A stretch of DNA of 64,000 nt from JAVVHH01 sp963835135. GTDB lineage: Bacteria; Pseudomonadota; Alphaproteobacteria; Acetobacterales; Acetobacteraceae. Made by a program: the position numbers and the translations under genes. The notes beneath the pieces were generated by a model that saw only the letters and a program-made list of their open reading frames with translations, made no database searches and had not been told where the DNA came from. This document shows, one piece after another, positions 25,292-34,789 of the stretch (position 1 is its first letter; each line of letters begins with the position of its first letter). The DNA is taken from the NCBI GenBank assembly GCA_963835135.1, contig CAWIEF010000003.1:1426001-1490000 (forward strand). Reading direction: 5' to 3'.

Positions 25292-26124
25292 TCGCGGCGT
25301 AACAGCTCGAGCACGGCGTCCAACTGATCCAGGTTGCGGTAGCTGATCCTGACGCTGCCGCCGCGGCCCTCCTGGGCGATCTGGACCTTGAGGCCCAGCC
25401 GCGTGGAGAGGTCGCGCTCGAGCGCTGCGACCTCCGGATCGGGTGACTTGGGCGTGCCGGGTTTGTGCTCGCCGCGCTGGACCAGGGCTTCGGTCTGACG
25501 GACGTTGAGCCCGCGGGCGATGACGACTTTGGCGGCAGCGGCCGGGTCGGGATGGGCGAGCAAGGCGCGGGCATGGCCGGCAGAGAGCGTTCCGGCCCGC
25601 AGCCCGTCCCGCACCGGGCCGGGGAGTTGGAGCAGCCGCATGGTGTTGGCGACGTGGGAGCGGGATTTGCCGACGAGGTCGCCGAGGCCGTCCTGGGTCA
25701 GCCCGAACTCGCCGATCAGGCGCTTGTAGCCCTCCGCCTCTTCGATCGCGTCGAGGTCTTGGCGCTGGAGGTTCTCCACCAGGCTGGCCGCCATCGCCTC
25801 GGTGTCGGACAGCGGGCGGATGAGCACGGGCACCTCGTGCAGCCCGGCCGCTTGCGAGGCACGCCAGCGACGTTCGCCGGCGATGATCTGGAAGTAACCG
25901 GGCTTGTCCGGATGCGGACGGGCGAGCAGCGGCTGGAGTACGCCCTGCGCCTTGATCAACTCGGTCAGATCGGCCAGCTGGTCCGGGTCCATTGCGGTGC
26001 GCGGCTGAAAGGGGCCGGGCTCGAGCACGGTGACGGCCAGACTGGTACGCGGTTGAGCGGGGCTCGCCGTTTCACCAAGCAGCGCGGCCAGGCCGCGTCC
26101 GAGTCGGGGCGCGCTGCCGCTCAT
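25282..26124 (-). CDS. parB: Chromosome-partitioning protein ParB
   Basis: A 280-residue CTP-dependent DNA clamp that loads at parS. The N-terminal domain has the CTP-binding GERRWRASQAAG and the ENLQRQDL segment, followed by a helix-turn-helix (LTQDGLGDLVGKSRSHVAN) and a C-terminal dimer domain. Start ATG 26124 overlaps the parA stop (ATGA). It is the last gene of rsmG-parA-parB. No clear parS (TGTTTCACGTGAAACA-like) was seen in the window. Confidence 0.95.
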   Translation of the reverse strand: MSGSAPRLGRGLAALLGETASPAQPRTSLAVTVLEPGPFQPRTAMDPDQLADLTELIKAQGVLQPLLARPHPDKPGYFQIIAGERRWRASQAAGLHEVPVLIRPLSDTEAMAASLVENLQRQDLDAIEEAEGYKRLIGEFGLTQDGLGDLVGKSRSHVANTMRLLQLPGPVRDGLRAGTLSAGHARALLAHPDPAAAAKVVIARGLNVRQTEALVQRGEHKPGTPKSPDPEVAALERDLSTRLGLKVQIAQEGRGGSVRISYRNLDQLDAVLELLRRDQA

Positions 26125-26891
26125 GCGGCCAGCGCCCGCTCGCGCTTGAGCAGCTCGGCGGCCAGCCGCACGTATGCCTGCGCGCCGGGTGATTTGAGAT
26201 CGTAGATGAGGACCGGCTTGCCGTGGCTGGGCGCCTCCGAGATCCGCACGTTGCGCGGTATGACGGTGTCGTAGACCGCGCGGCCGAACACGCTGCGGAC
26301 GTCGGATGCGACGAGGTCGGAGAGGTTGTTGCGCCGGTCGAACATGGTGAGCACGATGCCTTGCAGCCCGAGGTGGGGGTTGAGGTTGGCACGGATCCGC
26401 TCGATCGTGCGGGTGATCTGGCTCATGCCTTCGAGGGCGAAGAACTCGCACTGCAGCGGAATGAGGACCGACCCGGCCGCCACCAAGCCATTCAAGGTCA
26501 GCAAGCCCAGGCTGGGCGGGCAATCGATGAATACGTAGCCGCCGCGGTGGTGGTCCAGCGCGCCGCGCAAGCGGAACTCCCGGCTGTCGAGTGCCGCGAG
26601 GTCCAGTTCGGCGCCGGCCAAGTCGGGCTCGGCGGGGACCAGCATCAGTCCGGGCACGAGCGTCGGCACGGCGACCTCGGCGAGCGTGGCCTCACCCAGT
26701 AGCGCGGCGTAGGTGCCCCGCGCGCGGGCGGCCAGCCCGATCCCGAGCCCGGTCGACGCATTCCCCTGCGGATCCAGGTCGATCAGCAGCACTTGCTCTC
26801 CGCAGGCCGCCATTGCGGTGGCGAGATTTATGGCCGTGGTGGTCTTGCCCACCCCACCCTTCTGGTTCGCGATCGCGATGACCTTACTCAA
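26121..26891 (-). CDS. parA: Chromosome-partitioning ATPase ParA (Soj)
   Basis: A 256-residue deviant-Walker ATPase. The Walker A box KGGVGKTTTAINLA is at residues 11-24 with the signature lysine, and VFIDCPPSLGLLTLN is the Walker B region. With ParB it segregates the chromosome origin. Its start overlaps the rsmG stop and its stop overlaps the parB start, so the three genes are translationally coupled. Confidence 0.96.
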   Translation of the reverse strand: MSKVIAIANQKGGVGKTTTAINLATAMAACGEQVLLIDLDPQGNASTGLGIGLAARARGTYAALLGEATLAEVAVPTLVPGLMLVPAEPDLAGAELDLAALDSREFRLRGALDHHRGGYVFIDCPPSLGLLTLNGLVAAGSVLIPLQCEFFALEGMSQITRTIERIRANLNPHLGLQGIVLTMFDRRNNLSDLVASDVRSVFGRAVYDTVIPRNVRISEAPSHGKPVLIYDLKSPGAQAYVRLAAELLKRERALAA

Positions 26892-27480
26892 GGGCGACCA
26901 CCTCGGTCAGGCACAGGATCGGCGATTCGAGGCTGCCGACCACCCGTTGCGCGAAGCGCCACGTCTTGCGCGCGGCGACGATTTCGGCCCAGACCTGGGC
27001 ACCCTTGGGGAACAGCATCGTCCCGCCGGGGGCGAGCAGCGGCGCGGCAAGGCCGAGCAGGACCGGGAGCGGCGCCAACGCCCGGGCGGTCACGACCGGG
27101 GCGGGGGCGAGTGTCAGGCTCTCGATCCGCGCGCAGTGGATGCTGACAGGGGCCTGGGTCACCGAGGCCGCCTCGGTGAGGAAAGCGGCCTTGCGGCGAT
27201 CGGACTCCACGAGGTCGAAGCGGATGCCGGTGGCGATCGCCAGCACCAGGCCCGGCAGCCCGGCGCCGGAGCCCAGATCGATCGCGCGCTCGGTGCCGGA
27301 CGGCAGGAAGGGGATGAGGCGCAGGCTGTCGAGCACGTGGCGCTCCCAGACATGGGCCTGGTCGTTGCGCGAGATGAGGTTGATGCGCTGGGTCCAGCGC
27401 AGCAGCAGCGTCGCGAACGTGCGCAGCCGGGTCTCGGCTTCGGCCGGGAGGGCCGTCGGGTTCGGGAGCGCCGCTTGCAT
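26884..27480 (-). CDS. rsmG: 16S rRNA (guanine-527-N7)-methyltransferase RsmG
   Basis: A 198-residue class I methyltransferase that makes m7G527 in 16S rRNA using SAM. The motif I segment AIDLGSGAGLPGLVLAI is clear, and NLISRNDQAHVWERHVLDSL is a family hallmark. ATG 27480 is chosen; upstream frame is unrelated sequence. It heads the parAB operon, as in many bacteria. It is divergent from the DNA-repair gene at 27613. Confidence 0.94.
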   Translation of the reverse strand: MQAALPNPTALPAEAETRLRTFATLLLRWTQRINLISRNDQAHVWERHVLDSLRLIPFLPSGTERAIDLGSGAGLPGLVLAIATGIRFDLVESDRRKAAFLTEAASVTQAPVSIHCARIESLTLAPAPVVTARALAPLPVLLGLAAPLLAPGGTMLFPKGAQVWAEIVAARKTWRFAQRVVGSLESPILCLTEVVALE

Positions 27481-27612
27481 CCGCAGGCCGTAGCATGGGC
27501 TCGTCGTGCAGGCCATCGCCGGCCGCCGCCTGAACGCCGAATGGGCCGCGGCTTGACAGATGCGCGCCGGAGGAATGGCATCGCTTCCGTCACGTGTTGG
27601 AGACCCACCGGA

Positions 27613-28059
27613 TTGCCGCAACTCTCGCTGCACTCGCCCCTCGGAGATCTCACCATCTCCGCAGAGGATGGCGCGATCGTGGCCGTCGATTGGGGTTGGG
27701 GACGCGATCAGGAGGCCACGCCGTTGCTGGTGGAAGCGCGCCGGCAACTACAGGCTTATTTCGACCGCCGGCTGAGCCGGTTCGACTTGCCGTTGACGCC
27801 GATGGGCAGCGCCTATCGCCGCCGGGTGTGGGCGGCGCTGTGCGAGATCCCGCCCGGTCAGACGCGGACCTACGCGGAGATCGCGCGGATCGCCGGAGGG
27901 GCGGCGCGGTCGGTGGGACAAGCCAACGGGGCCAATCCGATCCCGGTCGTGATCCCATGCCACCGGGTGGTCGGCACGAGCGGAATCGGCGGCTATTCCG
28001 GCGCAGACGGACTGACCACCAAGCGTTTCTTGCTGCACCTCGAAGCCCGCGCTGCGTGA
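27613..28059 (+). CDS. ogt: Methylated-DNA--[protein]-cysteine S-methyltransferase (Ogt-type)
   Basis: A 148-residue suicide DNA-repair protein that moves alkyl groups from O6-alkylguanine to Cys116 in the IPCHRV motif. The helix-turn-helix (RTYAEIARIAGGAARSVGQA) and the arginine-finger region are present. Start is uncertain: TTG 27613, preceded by GGAG at a 10-base spacing and aligned with the usual domain start, is preferred; ATG 27541 would add 24 residues. The Ada-type regulator domain is absent. Confidence 0.88.
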   Translation: MPQLSLHSPLGDLTISAEDGAIVAVDWGWGRDQEATPLLVEARRQLQAYFDRRLSRFDLPLTPMGSAYRRRVWAALCEIPPGQTRTYAEIARIAGGAARSVGQANGANPIPVVIPCHRVVGTSGIGGYSGADGLTTKRFLLHLEARAA

Positions 28060-28093
28060 CGTACTTTCCGAAATAGGCTTTCTGGAGACCGAG

Positions 28094-29068
28094 ATGTCCA
28101 AAGCGATCCGCATCCACCGCCATGGTGGTCCCGAGGTCATGCAGTGGGAAAGCGTGCCGACGCCCGAACCCGGGCCGACCGAGGCGCTCATCCACCACAC
28201 GGCCGTCGGGCTGAACTACATCGACGTCTATTTCCGGACCGGGCTCTACAAGATTCCGTCGATGCCCGCGATCATCGGCATGGAGGGCGCGGGAGTCGTC
28301 CGTGCGGTGGGTGCGGACGTCAAGGACGTGGCGGTCGGGGATCGGGTGGCGTATGCGACCGGGCCGATCGGGGCGTATGCGACGGACCGGGTCATCGCCG
28401 CGGACCGAGTCGTTAAGCTGCCGGACGGGATCGACGACCAGACCGCGGCGGCGATGATGTTGCAGGGGATGACGGCGCAATACCTCATCCGGCGCACCCA
28501 CCGGGTGCAGGCGGGCGAGACGGTCGTGGTGCATGCGGCGGCCGGCGGGGTCGGGTTGATCCTGTGTCAATGGATCAAGCATTTGGGTGCGACGGTGATC
28601 GGCGTGGTCTCGACCGCCGCGAAGGCCGACCTCGCGCGGGAGCATGGGGCGGCGCATGTCGTGGTCGGTCACGAGAACCTGCCGGCCGAGGTCAAGCGGA
28701 TCACCGGGGGCGCGATGGTGCCGGTGGTCTATGACAGCGTCGGCAAGGACACGTTCGCGACGAGCCTCGACAGCCTGGCGCCACTCGGGTTGATGGTGAG
28801 CTACGGCAACGCATCCGGCCCGGTGCCGCCGATCGAAATCGGCACCCTCGGCGCCAAGGGCAGCCTGTTCCTGACCCGGCCAAGCCTGGCGACCTACACC
28901 GCCAAGGCCGCTGACCTGCAGGCCTCGGCCAAGGACCTGTTCGACGCGGTGCTGTCAGGGGCGGTGAAGATCCGGGTCAATCAGACATTCCCGCTCGCCG
29001 ACGCCAAGGACGCGCACGAGGCGCTCGAGGGACGCCGGACGACGGGCAGCACGGTACTGATCCCGTGA
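28094..29068 (+). CDS. qorA: NADPH:quinone oxidoreductase (zeta-crystallin type)
   Basis: A 324-residue medium-chain reductase without structural zinc cysteines. HAAAGGVGLILCQW is the cofactor-binding loop, and NYIDVYFRTGLYK plus MQGMTAQYL-like sequence match quinone reductase. The product reduces quinones with NADPH in the cytosol. GGAGACCGAG precedes the ATG. It is followed 1 base later by an MFS gene at a TTG start. Confidence 0.92.
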   Translation: MSKAIRIHRHGGPEVMQWESVPTPEPGPTEALIHHTAVGLNYIDVYFRTGLYKIPSMPAIIGMEGAGVVRAVGADVKDVAVGDRVAYATGPIGAYATDRVIAADRVVKLPDGIDDQTAAAMMLQGMTAQYLIRRTHRVQAGETVVVHAAAGGVGLILCQWIKHLGATVIGVVSTAAKADLAREHGAAHVVVGHENLPAEVKRITGGAMVPVVYDSVGKDTFATSLDSLAPLGLMVSYGNASGPVPPIEIGTLGAKGSLFLTRPSLATYTAKAADLQASAKDLFDAVLSGAVKIRVNQTFPLADAKDAHEALEGRRTTGSTVLIP

Positions 29069-29069
29069 G

Positions 29070-30491
29070 TTGAGCGACGTCTTCGTCCAGCCAGCGCCCA
29101 ATCCGGGCCGCACCCGTCTGACCGCCTCGATCGTCGCGTTCGCGCTGCTGATGCAAAACCTGGACGGGACGGTGGTGTCCACCGCGCTGCCGGCGATGGC
29201 GGAGAGCTTCGGGGCCAAGCCGCTGGAGATGAACCTGGCGCTGACCAGCTACCTGCTGTCGCTGGCGGTGTTCATTCCGGTCAGCGGGTGGATGGCGGAC
29301 CGGTTCGGGTCGCGGACGGTGTTCCGAGCGGCGATCGCGGTGTTCACGCTGGGGTCGATCCTGTGCGGCTATTCCAACAGCCTGACGATGCTGGTGGCGG
29401 CGCGGATCGTCCAAGGGCTGGGCGGGGCGATGATGGTCCCGGTGGGGCGGCTGGTGCTGCTGCGCAGCGTGGCCAAGTCGGAACTGGTGGCGGCGATGGC
29501 CTGGCTGACGGTGCCGGCGCTGATCGGGCCGGTGATCGGGCCGCCGCTGGGGGGCTTCCTGGTCACGTATGCGGATTGGCGCTGGATCTTCACCATCAAC
29601 GTGCCGGTCGGGATCGTCGGGATCGTGCTGGTCAGCCTGTATGTCGACGAGTTGAAGGCTGACGTGCCAGGTCGGCTCGATGCGGTGGGGCTGGTGCTGG
29701 CGGGGATCGCCCTGTCGGGCATCACGTTCGGGTCGGAGATGCTCGGTCGCGGCGTCGATGAGGCGTGGCTGGTCGCGGCCTGCATCGGCGCCGGGGTCGC
29801 GGCGGCCGTCGCCTATTTTTGGCATGCGCGGCGGCGGCCCGATCCGCTGCTCGACCTGTCGTTGCTGAAGATCCCGACCTTTGCGGTGTCGGTATTGGCC
29901 GGGACGCTGTTCCGGGTCGGCGTCGGGGCGATCCCGTTCCTGCTGCCGCTGATGTTCCAGATCGGGTTCGGCGACAGCGCGGCGCAGAGCGGGTTGGTGA
30001 CGTTCGCCAGCGCGATCGGGGCGATCATCATGAAACCGGCCGCGCAGCGGGCGCTGCGGGCGTTCGGTTTCCGGGCGACCCTGTTCTGGAACGCGATCAT
30101 GTCGGCGATTGGGGTGGCGCTGTGCGCGGCGTTCCGAAGCTGGTGGCCGCTGGCGGGGATCTACGGGGCACTGATCCTCGGTGGCTTCCTGCGATCGCTG
30201 CAGTTCACGGCCTACAACACGATCGCCTACGCCGACATTCCGCGATCGCGCATGAGCGCGGCAACGAGCCTGTATGCGACGATACAGCAGCTCTCGCTGA
30301 CGTTCGGGGTGACGATCGGGACGAGTGCGCTGGCGGTGTCGACGCATTATCGTGGGCACGCGACGCTGCAAGTGGGGGATTTCGCCTTCGCGTTCCTGGT
30401 CGTAGCGTTGCTCATGTTGCTTGCGGCGCCGGCGTCGCTGCTGATGCCGGCCGATGCCGGGGAGGAAGTGAGCGGGCACCACCATCGCTGA
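29070..30491 (+). CDS. DHA2-family MFS exporter (EmrB/QacA-like)
   Basis: A 473-residue, fourteen-segment drug:H+ antiporter of the DHA2 family, read from TTG 29070 one base after the qorA stop. Motif A (GWMADRFGSRTVFRAA), VVSTALPAM (motif D1) and PVIGPPLGGFLVTYADWRWIF (motif C region) are visible. No EmrA-like adaptor is adjacent. Substrate unknown; co-transcription with a quinone reductase suggests toxic aromatic or quinone compounds (inference). Confidence 0.9.
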   Translation: MSDVFVQPAPNPGRTRLTASIVAFALLMQNLDGTVVSTALPAMAESFGAKPLEMNLALTSYLLSLAVFIPVSGWMADRFGSRTVFRAAIAVFTLGSILCGYSNSLTMLVAARIVQGLGGAMMVPVGRLVLLRSVAKSELVAAMAWLTVPALIGPVIGPPLGGFLVTYADWRWIFTINVPVGIVGIVLVSLYVDELKADVPGRLDAVGLVLAGIALSGITFGSEMLGRGVDEAWLVAACIGAGVAAAVAYFWHARRRPDPLLDLSLLKIPTFAVSVLAGTLFRVGVGAIPFLLPLMFQIGFGDSAAQSGLVTFASAIGAIIMKPAAQRALRAFGFRATLFWNAIMSAIGVALCAAFRSWWPLAGIYGALILGGFLRSLQFTAYNTIAYADIPRSRMSAATSLYATIQQLSLTFGVTIGTSALAVSTHYRGHATLQVGDFAFAFLVVALLMLLAAPASLLMPADAGEEVSGHHHR

Positions 30492-30503
30492 CGGAGGATG
30501 ATC

Positions 30504-31289
30504 GTGCAGACACCGCGAATGCTGGCCCGGACCGATGGGCCCGTGGGATGGATGGTGTTCAACAACGAGGCGCGGCGGAACGCGGTCAGCTTGGACATGT
30601 GGGCGGCCATCCCGGACATCCTAGCGGCGTTCGAGGCGGACCCTTCGATCCGCGTCATCGCGTTGACCGGAGCCGGGGAGCGGGCGTTCGTGTCCGGTGC
30701 GGATATCTCGCAGTTCGCCGAGCAGCGCTCCACCGAGGAGCAGACCGCGGCCTATGACCGGGTGTCAGCGGCGGCGAGCCAGGCGATCAAGACGGTGCGC
30801 AAACCGACGGTGGCGGTGATCCGCGGCTACTGCATCGGGGGCGGGCTCGGCATCGCGGCGACGTGCGATCTGCGCTGGGCGACCGCCGGGTCCAGGTTCG
30901 GGGTGCCGGCCGGGCGGCTCGGGCTTGGCTACGGCCATGCGGGGGTCAAGACGCTGATGGATGTCGTGGGGCCCGCGTATACGAAGGAAATCTTCTTCAC
31001 CGCCAAGCACTTCACCGCGGCGGAGGCGGAGCGGATGGGGTTCGTCAACCGCGTGATCCCGGAGGATAGTTTCGACGCCTGGGTCGCCGCCGAGCTGGCC
31101 ACGATCGCGGCGAACGCGCCGATGACGCTGGCGGCGCTGAAGCTGACGGTGGGCGAGCTGCTGCGTGGGCACGAGGCCGAGTTGGCGCGGTCCGAAGCGG
31201 CGGTGACGGCGTGCTTCTCGAGCGCGGACTACAAGGAGGGCCGCACCGCCTTCATGGAGAAGCGCAAGCCGGTGTTCGTGGGACGCTGA
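30504..31289 (+). CDS. Enoyl-CoA hydratase/isomerase family protein
   Basis: A 261-residue crotonase-fold protein. The oxyanion-hole segments are GERAFVSGADISQF and RGYCIGGGLGIA. GTG 30504 is preferred over ATG 30498 because GGAGG at 30493-30497 is spaced 6 bases from the GTG and would abut the ATG. The protein lacks an obvious pair of acidic residues of classical hydratases, so it may act on another acyl-CoA. It directly abuts the ethanolamine ammonia-lyase gene. Confidence 0.88.
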   Translation: MQTPRMLARTDGPVGWMVFNNEARRNAVSLDMWAAIPDILAAFEADPSIRVIALTGAGERAFVSGADISQFAEQRSTEEQTAAYDRVSAAASQAIKTVRKPTVAVIRGYCIGGGLGIAATCDLRWATAGSRFGVPAGRLGLGYGHAGVKTLMDVVGPAYTKEIFFTAKHFTAAEAERMGFVNRVIPEDSFDAWVAAELATIAANAPMTLAALKLTVGELLRGHEAELARSEAAVTACFSSADYKEGRTAFMEKRKPVFVGR

Positions 31290-33380
31290 ATGTACCGGTC
31301 GGCGGCTGGGGGCGAAAGCTACGTGTTCGAGCACCTCGCGGCGCTGCTGGCGGCGGCGACGCCGTTGCGCTCGGGCGACCAGCTTGCCGGGATTGCGGCG
31401 ACGAGTGCGGCGCACCGGGTCGCGGCGCAGTTCGCGCTGGCCGACCTGCCCCTGGCGGCGTTCACCACCGAGGTGGTGATCGACTACGACGCCGACGACG
31501 TCACCCGTCTCATCCAAGATGGCCACGACGCGGCGGCGTTCGCGCCGATCCGCCATCTGACGGTTGGCGGGTTGCGGGACTTCCTGCTGGCCGACAGCAC
31601 CGGCCCGGCCGCGCTGGCGGCGCTGCGGCCCGGGTTGATGCCCGAGATGGTCGCTGCGGTCGCCAAGCTGTGCCGGGTGCAGGACCTGATCCTGATCGCC
31701 CGCAAGGCGCAGGTCGTAACCGCGTTCCGCACCACCATCGGCCTGCCGGGCCGCCTGTCCACCCGCTTGCAGCCCAACCACCCGAGCGACGACCCGGCCG
31801 GCATCGCGGCCTCCGTGCTCGACGGGCTTCTGCTCGGGTCCGGCGACGCATGCATCGGCATCAACCCGGCTTCCGACTCGCCGGAGCGCACACACGATCT
31901 ATTAAGCTTGCTGGACGATATTCGGCTGCGGCTCGAGATCCCGATGCAGAGTTGCGTCCTAGCCCACGTGACGACGACGCTCGAGCTGATGCGCCGGGGT
32001 TCACCGGTCGACCTCGTGTTCCAGTCGATCGCGGGGACGCAGGCGGCCAATGCCAGCTTCGGGGTGACGCTCGGCCTGCTGGACGAGGCCGCGGACGCGG
32101 TGGCTGGGCTCGCGCGCGGGACGGTCGGGCGCAACGCGATGTATTTCGAGACCGGGCAAGGCAGCGCGCTGTCGGCGAACGCGCATCACGGGGTCGACCA
32201 GCAGACGCTCGAGGCGCGGGCTTACGCCGTGGCGCGGCGCTATCAGCCGCTGTTGGTCAATACGGTCGTGGGCTTCATCGGGCCGGAATACCTGTTCGAC
32301 GGCAAGCAGATCACGCGCGCCGGGTTGGAGGACCATTTCTGCGGCAAGCTGCTCGGGCTGCCGATGGGATGCGACGTTTGTTACACCAATCATGCCGAAG
32401 CCGACGAGGACGACTCCGACGCGCTGCTGACGATGCTTTCGGCGGCCGGAATCAACTTCATCATGGGCGTGCCGGGGGCGGACGACGTGATGCTGGGCTA
32501 CCAGAGCACGAGCTTCCACGACGCGCTGGCGATGCGCGAGGTGTTCGGCCGGCGGCCGGCGCCGGAGTTCGAGGCGTGGCTGGACAAGCAGGGATTGCTG
32601 GACGCGACGGGGCGTGTGCGGCCCCCGGTGCGGCCAGGCTTGCTGCGGCTGATGGGGCCGGCATCGGAGTCGGTGCCGGCGCTGCGAGAGGTCACGCCGG
32701 CGCGGATCTTCCTGGAGCGGACGGGGCCGTCGGTCAGCACCCCGCCGCTCGTGAGCTTCCGGCTGGCGCAGGGGCGGGCGCGCGATGCGGTCCATGCCGG
32801 CTTCGACGTGGGCGCCCTTCCCTCCCCCGCGCTGACGGTCGCCAGCGCGGCGGCGGACCGGCGGACCTATCTGATGCGTCCCGATTTGGGGCGCCGGCTG
32901 GACGACGCCGCCGCGGCGGCGCTCGCGCCGCATCGGGGCGCGTTCGACCTGGCGATCGTGCTGGCTGACGGGCTGTCGCCGGGGGCGGCGGGGACGCATG
33001 GGGCCGGGCTGCTGGCGGCGCTGCTGCCGGGCTTGCAGGACTGGGCCTTGCCGCCGCTGGTGGTGGCGGAGAATGCGCGGGTGGCATTGGGCGACCAAGT
33101 CGCCGCGGCGCTGGGCGCGCGGGCGGTGCTGGTGCTGATCGGCGAGCGCCCGGGCTTGTCGACGCCGGCCAGCCTCGGCGCCTACCTCACCTGGGCGCCG
33201 GGGCCGCGGACGACCGATGCGGACCGAAACTGCGTGAGCAACATCCATCCCGCCGGGCTGGGCTATGCCGCGGCGGCGCGGACGCTGCTGTTCCTGCTCG
33301 GCGAGATGCGGGCGATGCAGGGATCGGGCGTGCGGCTGAAGGATTTGTCGGAGGCGGTGCGGATCGCAGCGCCCGGATAA
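31290..33380 (+). CDS. Fused ethanolamine ammonia-lyase, large plus small subunit (EutB-EutC)
   Basis: A single 696-residue frame joins both subunits of the adenosylcobalamin-dependent enzyme that splits ethanolamine to acetaldehyde and ammonia. Residues 1-455 match EutB (DLILIARKAQVV, RLQPNHPSDDPAGIAAS, GDACIGINPASDS, GCDVCYTNHAEAD). From about 470 the frame continues as EutC (ARIFLERTG, RLAQGRARDAVHAG, PGLSTPASLGAYLTW, NIHPAGLGYAAAA). In most bacteria these are separate genes. No eutA reactivase, transporter eutH or shell genes are nearby. The next gene is a Liv-type binding protein. Confidence 0.92.
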   Translation: MYRSAAGGESYVFEHLAALLAAATPLRSGDQLAGIAATSAAHRVAAQFALADLPLAAFTTEVVIDYDADDVTRLIQDGHDAAAFAPIRHLTVGGLRDFLLADSTGPAALAALRPGLMPEMVAAVAKLCRVQDLILIARKAQVVTAFRTTIGLPGRLSTRLQPNHPSDDPAGIAASVLDGLLLGSGDACIGINPASDSPERTHDLLSLLDDIRLRLEIPMQSCVLAHVTTTLELMRRGSPVDLVFQSIAGTQAANASFGVTLGLLDEAADAVAGLARGTVGRNAMYFETGQGSALSANAHHGVDQQTLEARAYAVARRYQPLLVNTVVGFIGPEYLFDGKQITRAGLEDHFCGKLLGLPMGCDVCYTNHAEADEDDSDALLTMLSAAGINFIMGVPGADDVMLGYQSTSFHDALAMREVFGRRPAPEFEAWLDKQGLLDATGRVRPPVRPGLLRLMGPASESVPALREVTPARIFLERTGPSVSTPPLVSFRLAQGRARDAVHAGFDVGALPSPALTVASAAADRRTYLMRPDLGRRLDDAAAAALAPHRGAFDLAIVLADGLSPGAAGTHGAGLLAALLPGLQDWALPPLVVAENARVALGDQVAAALGARAVLVLIGERPGLSTPASLGAYLTWAPGPRTTDADRNCVSNIHPAGLGYAAAARTLLFLLGEMRAMQGSGVRLKDLSEAVRIAAPG

Positions 33381-33416
33381 ACTTGTATGCTGCCGCAAAG
33401 GGTGGGAGGACCTGGG

Positions 33417-34652
33417 GTGCAGATCACGCGGCGGAGTGTGGCGCTGGGGGCGCTGGCGGGGAGCGCGGTCGGGGTGCGGGCTCAGCCGCAGGCGACGGTG
33501 ACGCTGGGCGTGATCACGGCGCTGAGCGGGGAGTATATCGACGCGGTGGGACCCGGGTCGGTGGTGGCGGCCAAGATGGCAGCGGAGGATTTCGTCCACA
33601 CTCATGCCCCGCCATTCAAGGTCGAGGTGATCGCGGGTGACATGCTCGACAAGCCGGACGTGGGCGCGGGGATCGCGCGGGCCTGGTTCGACAAGGGCGA
33701 GGCCGACGTGGTGCTGGATGTGCCGAATTCGGCGGTGGCGTTCGCGATCGCGACGGTAGTCAAGGAGCGCAACAAGGTGGCGCTGTTCTCGGCCAGTGGA
33801 TCGACGGCGCTGACCAACGCGCAATGCAGCCCGAACCACCTGCAATGGACCTACGATACATTCGCGCTGGCCAACGGCACGGGGCGGGCGCTGGTCCAAG
33901 CGGGCGGCAAGAGCTGGTTTTTTATCACCGCGGATTACGCGTTCGGGCACAGCCTGGAGGCGGAGACGACGCGCATCGTCAAGGCCAATGGCGGCAGCGT
34001 CGCAGGCAGCGCGGCGTTTCCGTTCCCGCAAACGACGGATTACGCGAGCTTTCTGCTGCAGGCGCAGTCCTCGGGGGCCGACGTCATCGGGCTCGCCTGT
34101 TCGGGCAACAACTTCTCCAACGTGGTCAAGCAAGCCGCCGAGTTTCAGATCACCCAGCCCGGCCCGAGCGGCAAGACACAGCGCTTGGCGGCGCTGATCT
34201 GCCTGCTGACGAACATCCAGGCGATCGGGCTGAAGGATGCGCAGGGCCTGGTGGTGACGGCGCCGTTCTACTGGGACCAGGACGACGCCACGCGGGCGTT
34301 CACGAAACGGTTCGCGCCGCAGTATCGCGGGATTCATCCCACGTTCCTGCATGCCGGAGCCTACTCGGCGGCGACGCACTATCTCAAGGCGGTGTTGTCG
34401 CTGGGCGTGGACAAGGCCAAGGCGGACGGGCGGGCGGTGGTGGCCGAGATGAAGCGGCTGCCGGCGGAGGATGCGCTTTTCGGGAAATCCGAGGTGCGAT
34501 CAAATGGCAGCGTAACGCACCCGATGACGCTGTATCAGGTCAAATCGCCAGAACAGAGCAAGTATCCGTGGGACTTCTACAAGAAGCTTGCGACGACGCC
34601 GGGCGACGAGGCCTTCATGAAGTTGGCGGACACGACATGCCGGGCCTCTTAG
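33417..34652 (+). CDS. Branched-chain/amide-type ABC substrate-binding protein
   Basis: A 411-residue periplasmic protein of the LivK/AmiC family. GTG 33417 is chosen since GGGAGGA lies 7 bases upstream; the N-terminus then reads MQITRRSVALGALAG, a twin-arginine-like signal. The mature part (VTLGVITALSGEYIDAVGPGS and FFITADYAFGHSLEAET) fits the type I periplasmic-binding fold. No permease genes are next to it, so it may use another Liv transporter. Its position after an ethanolamine ammonia-lyase hints at an amine or amide ligand; this is inference. Confidence 0.87.
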   Translation: MQITRRSVALGALAGSAVGVRAQPQATVTLGVITALSGEYIDAVGPGSVVAAKMAAEDFVHTHAPPFKVEVIAGDMLDKPDVGAGIARAWFDKGEADVVLDVPNSAVAFAIATVVKERNKVALFSASGSTALTNAQCSPNHLQWTYDTFALANGTGRALVQAGGKSWFFITADYAFGHSLEAETTRIVKANGGSVAGSAAFPFPQTTDYASFLLQAQSSGADVIGLACSGNNFSNVVKQAAEFQITQPGPSGKTQRLAALICLLTNIQAIGLKDAQGLVVTAPFYWDQDDATRAFTKRFAPQYRGIHPTFLHAGAYSAATHYLKAVLSLGVDKAKADGRAVVAEMKRLPAEDALFGKSEVRSNGSVTHPMTLYQVKSPEQSKYPWDFYKKLATTPGDEAFMKLADTTCRAS

Positions 34653-34694
34653 TCTCGGTATCGGCCAGGTTGGAGGCAAACGCCCAGCCTCTTT

Positions 34695-34787
34695 GTCATT
34701 GCGAGGCGCGTCGCGCCGCAGCAATCCATCGGCAAGGGTGATCCATGCCGGTGAAGCACTGCGCCGCCATCGACATACGGTGATACG
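34695..34787. repeat. Dispersed palindromic intergenic repeat, degenerate copy
   Basis: GTCATTGCGAGGCGCG at the left end, GCAATCCATCGG inside and a weak CGGTGATACG right end resemble the copies at 58383-58480 and 63381-63474. It fills the gap between a binding-protein gene and the ankyrin gene. The right half is diverged. Confidence 0.45.
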
Positions 34788-34789
34788 CC

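Noticed and set aside
25282..27480. parS site near parAB
   Set aside because: CACGTG cores occur by chance in several coding regions, but none has the flanking TGTTT/AAACA arms.
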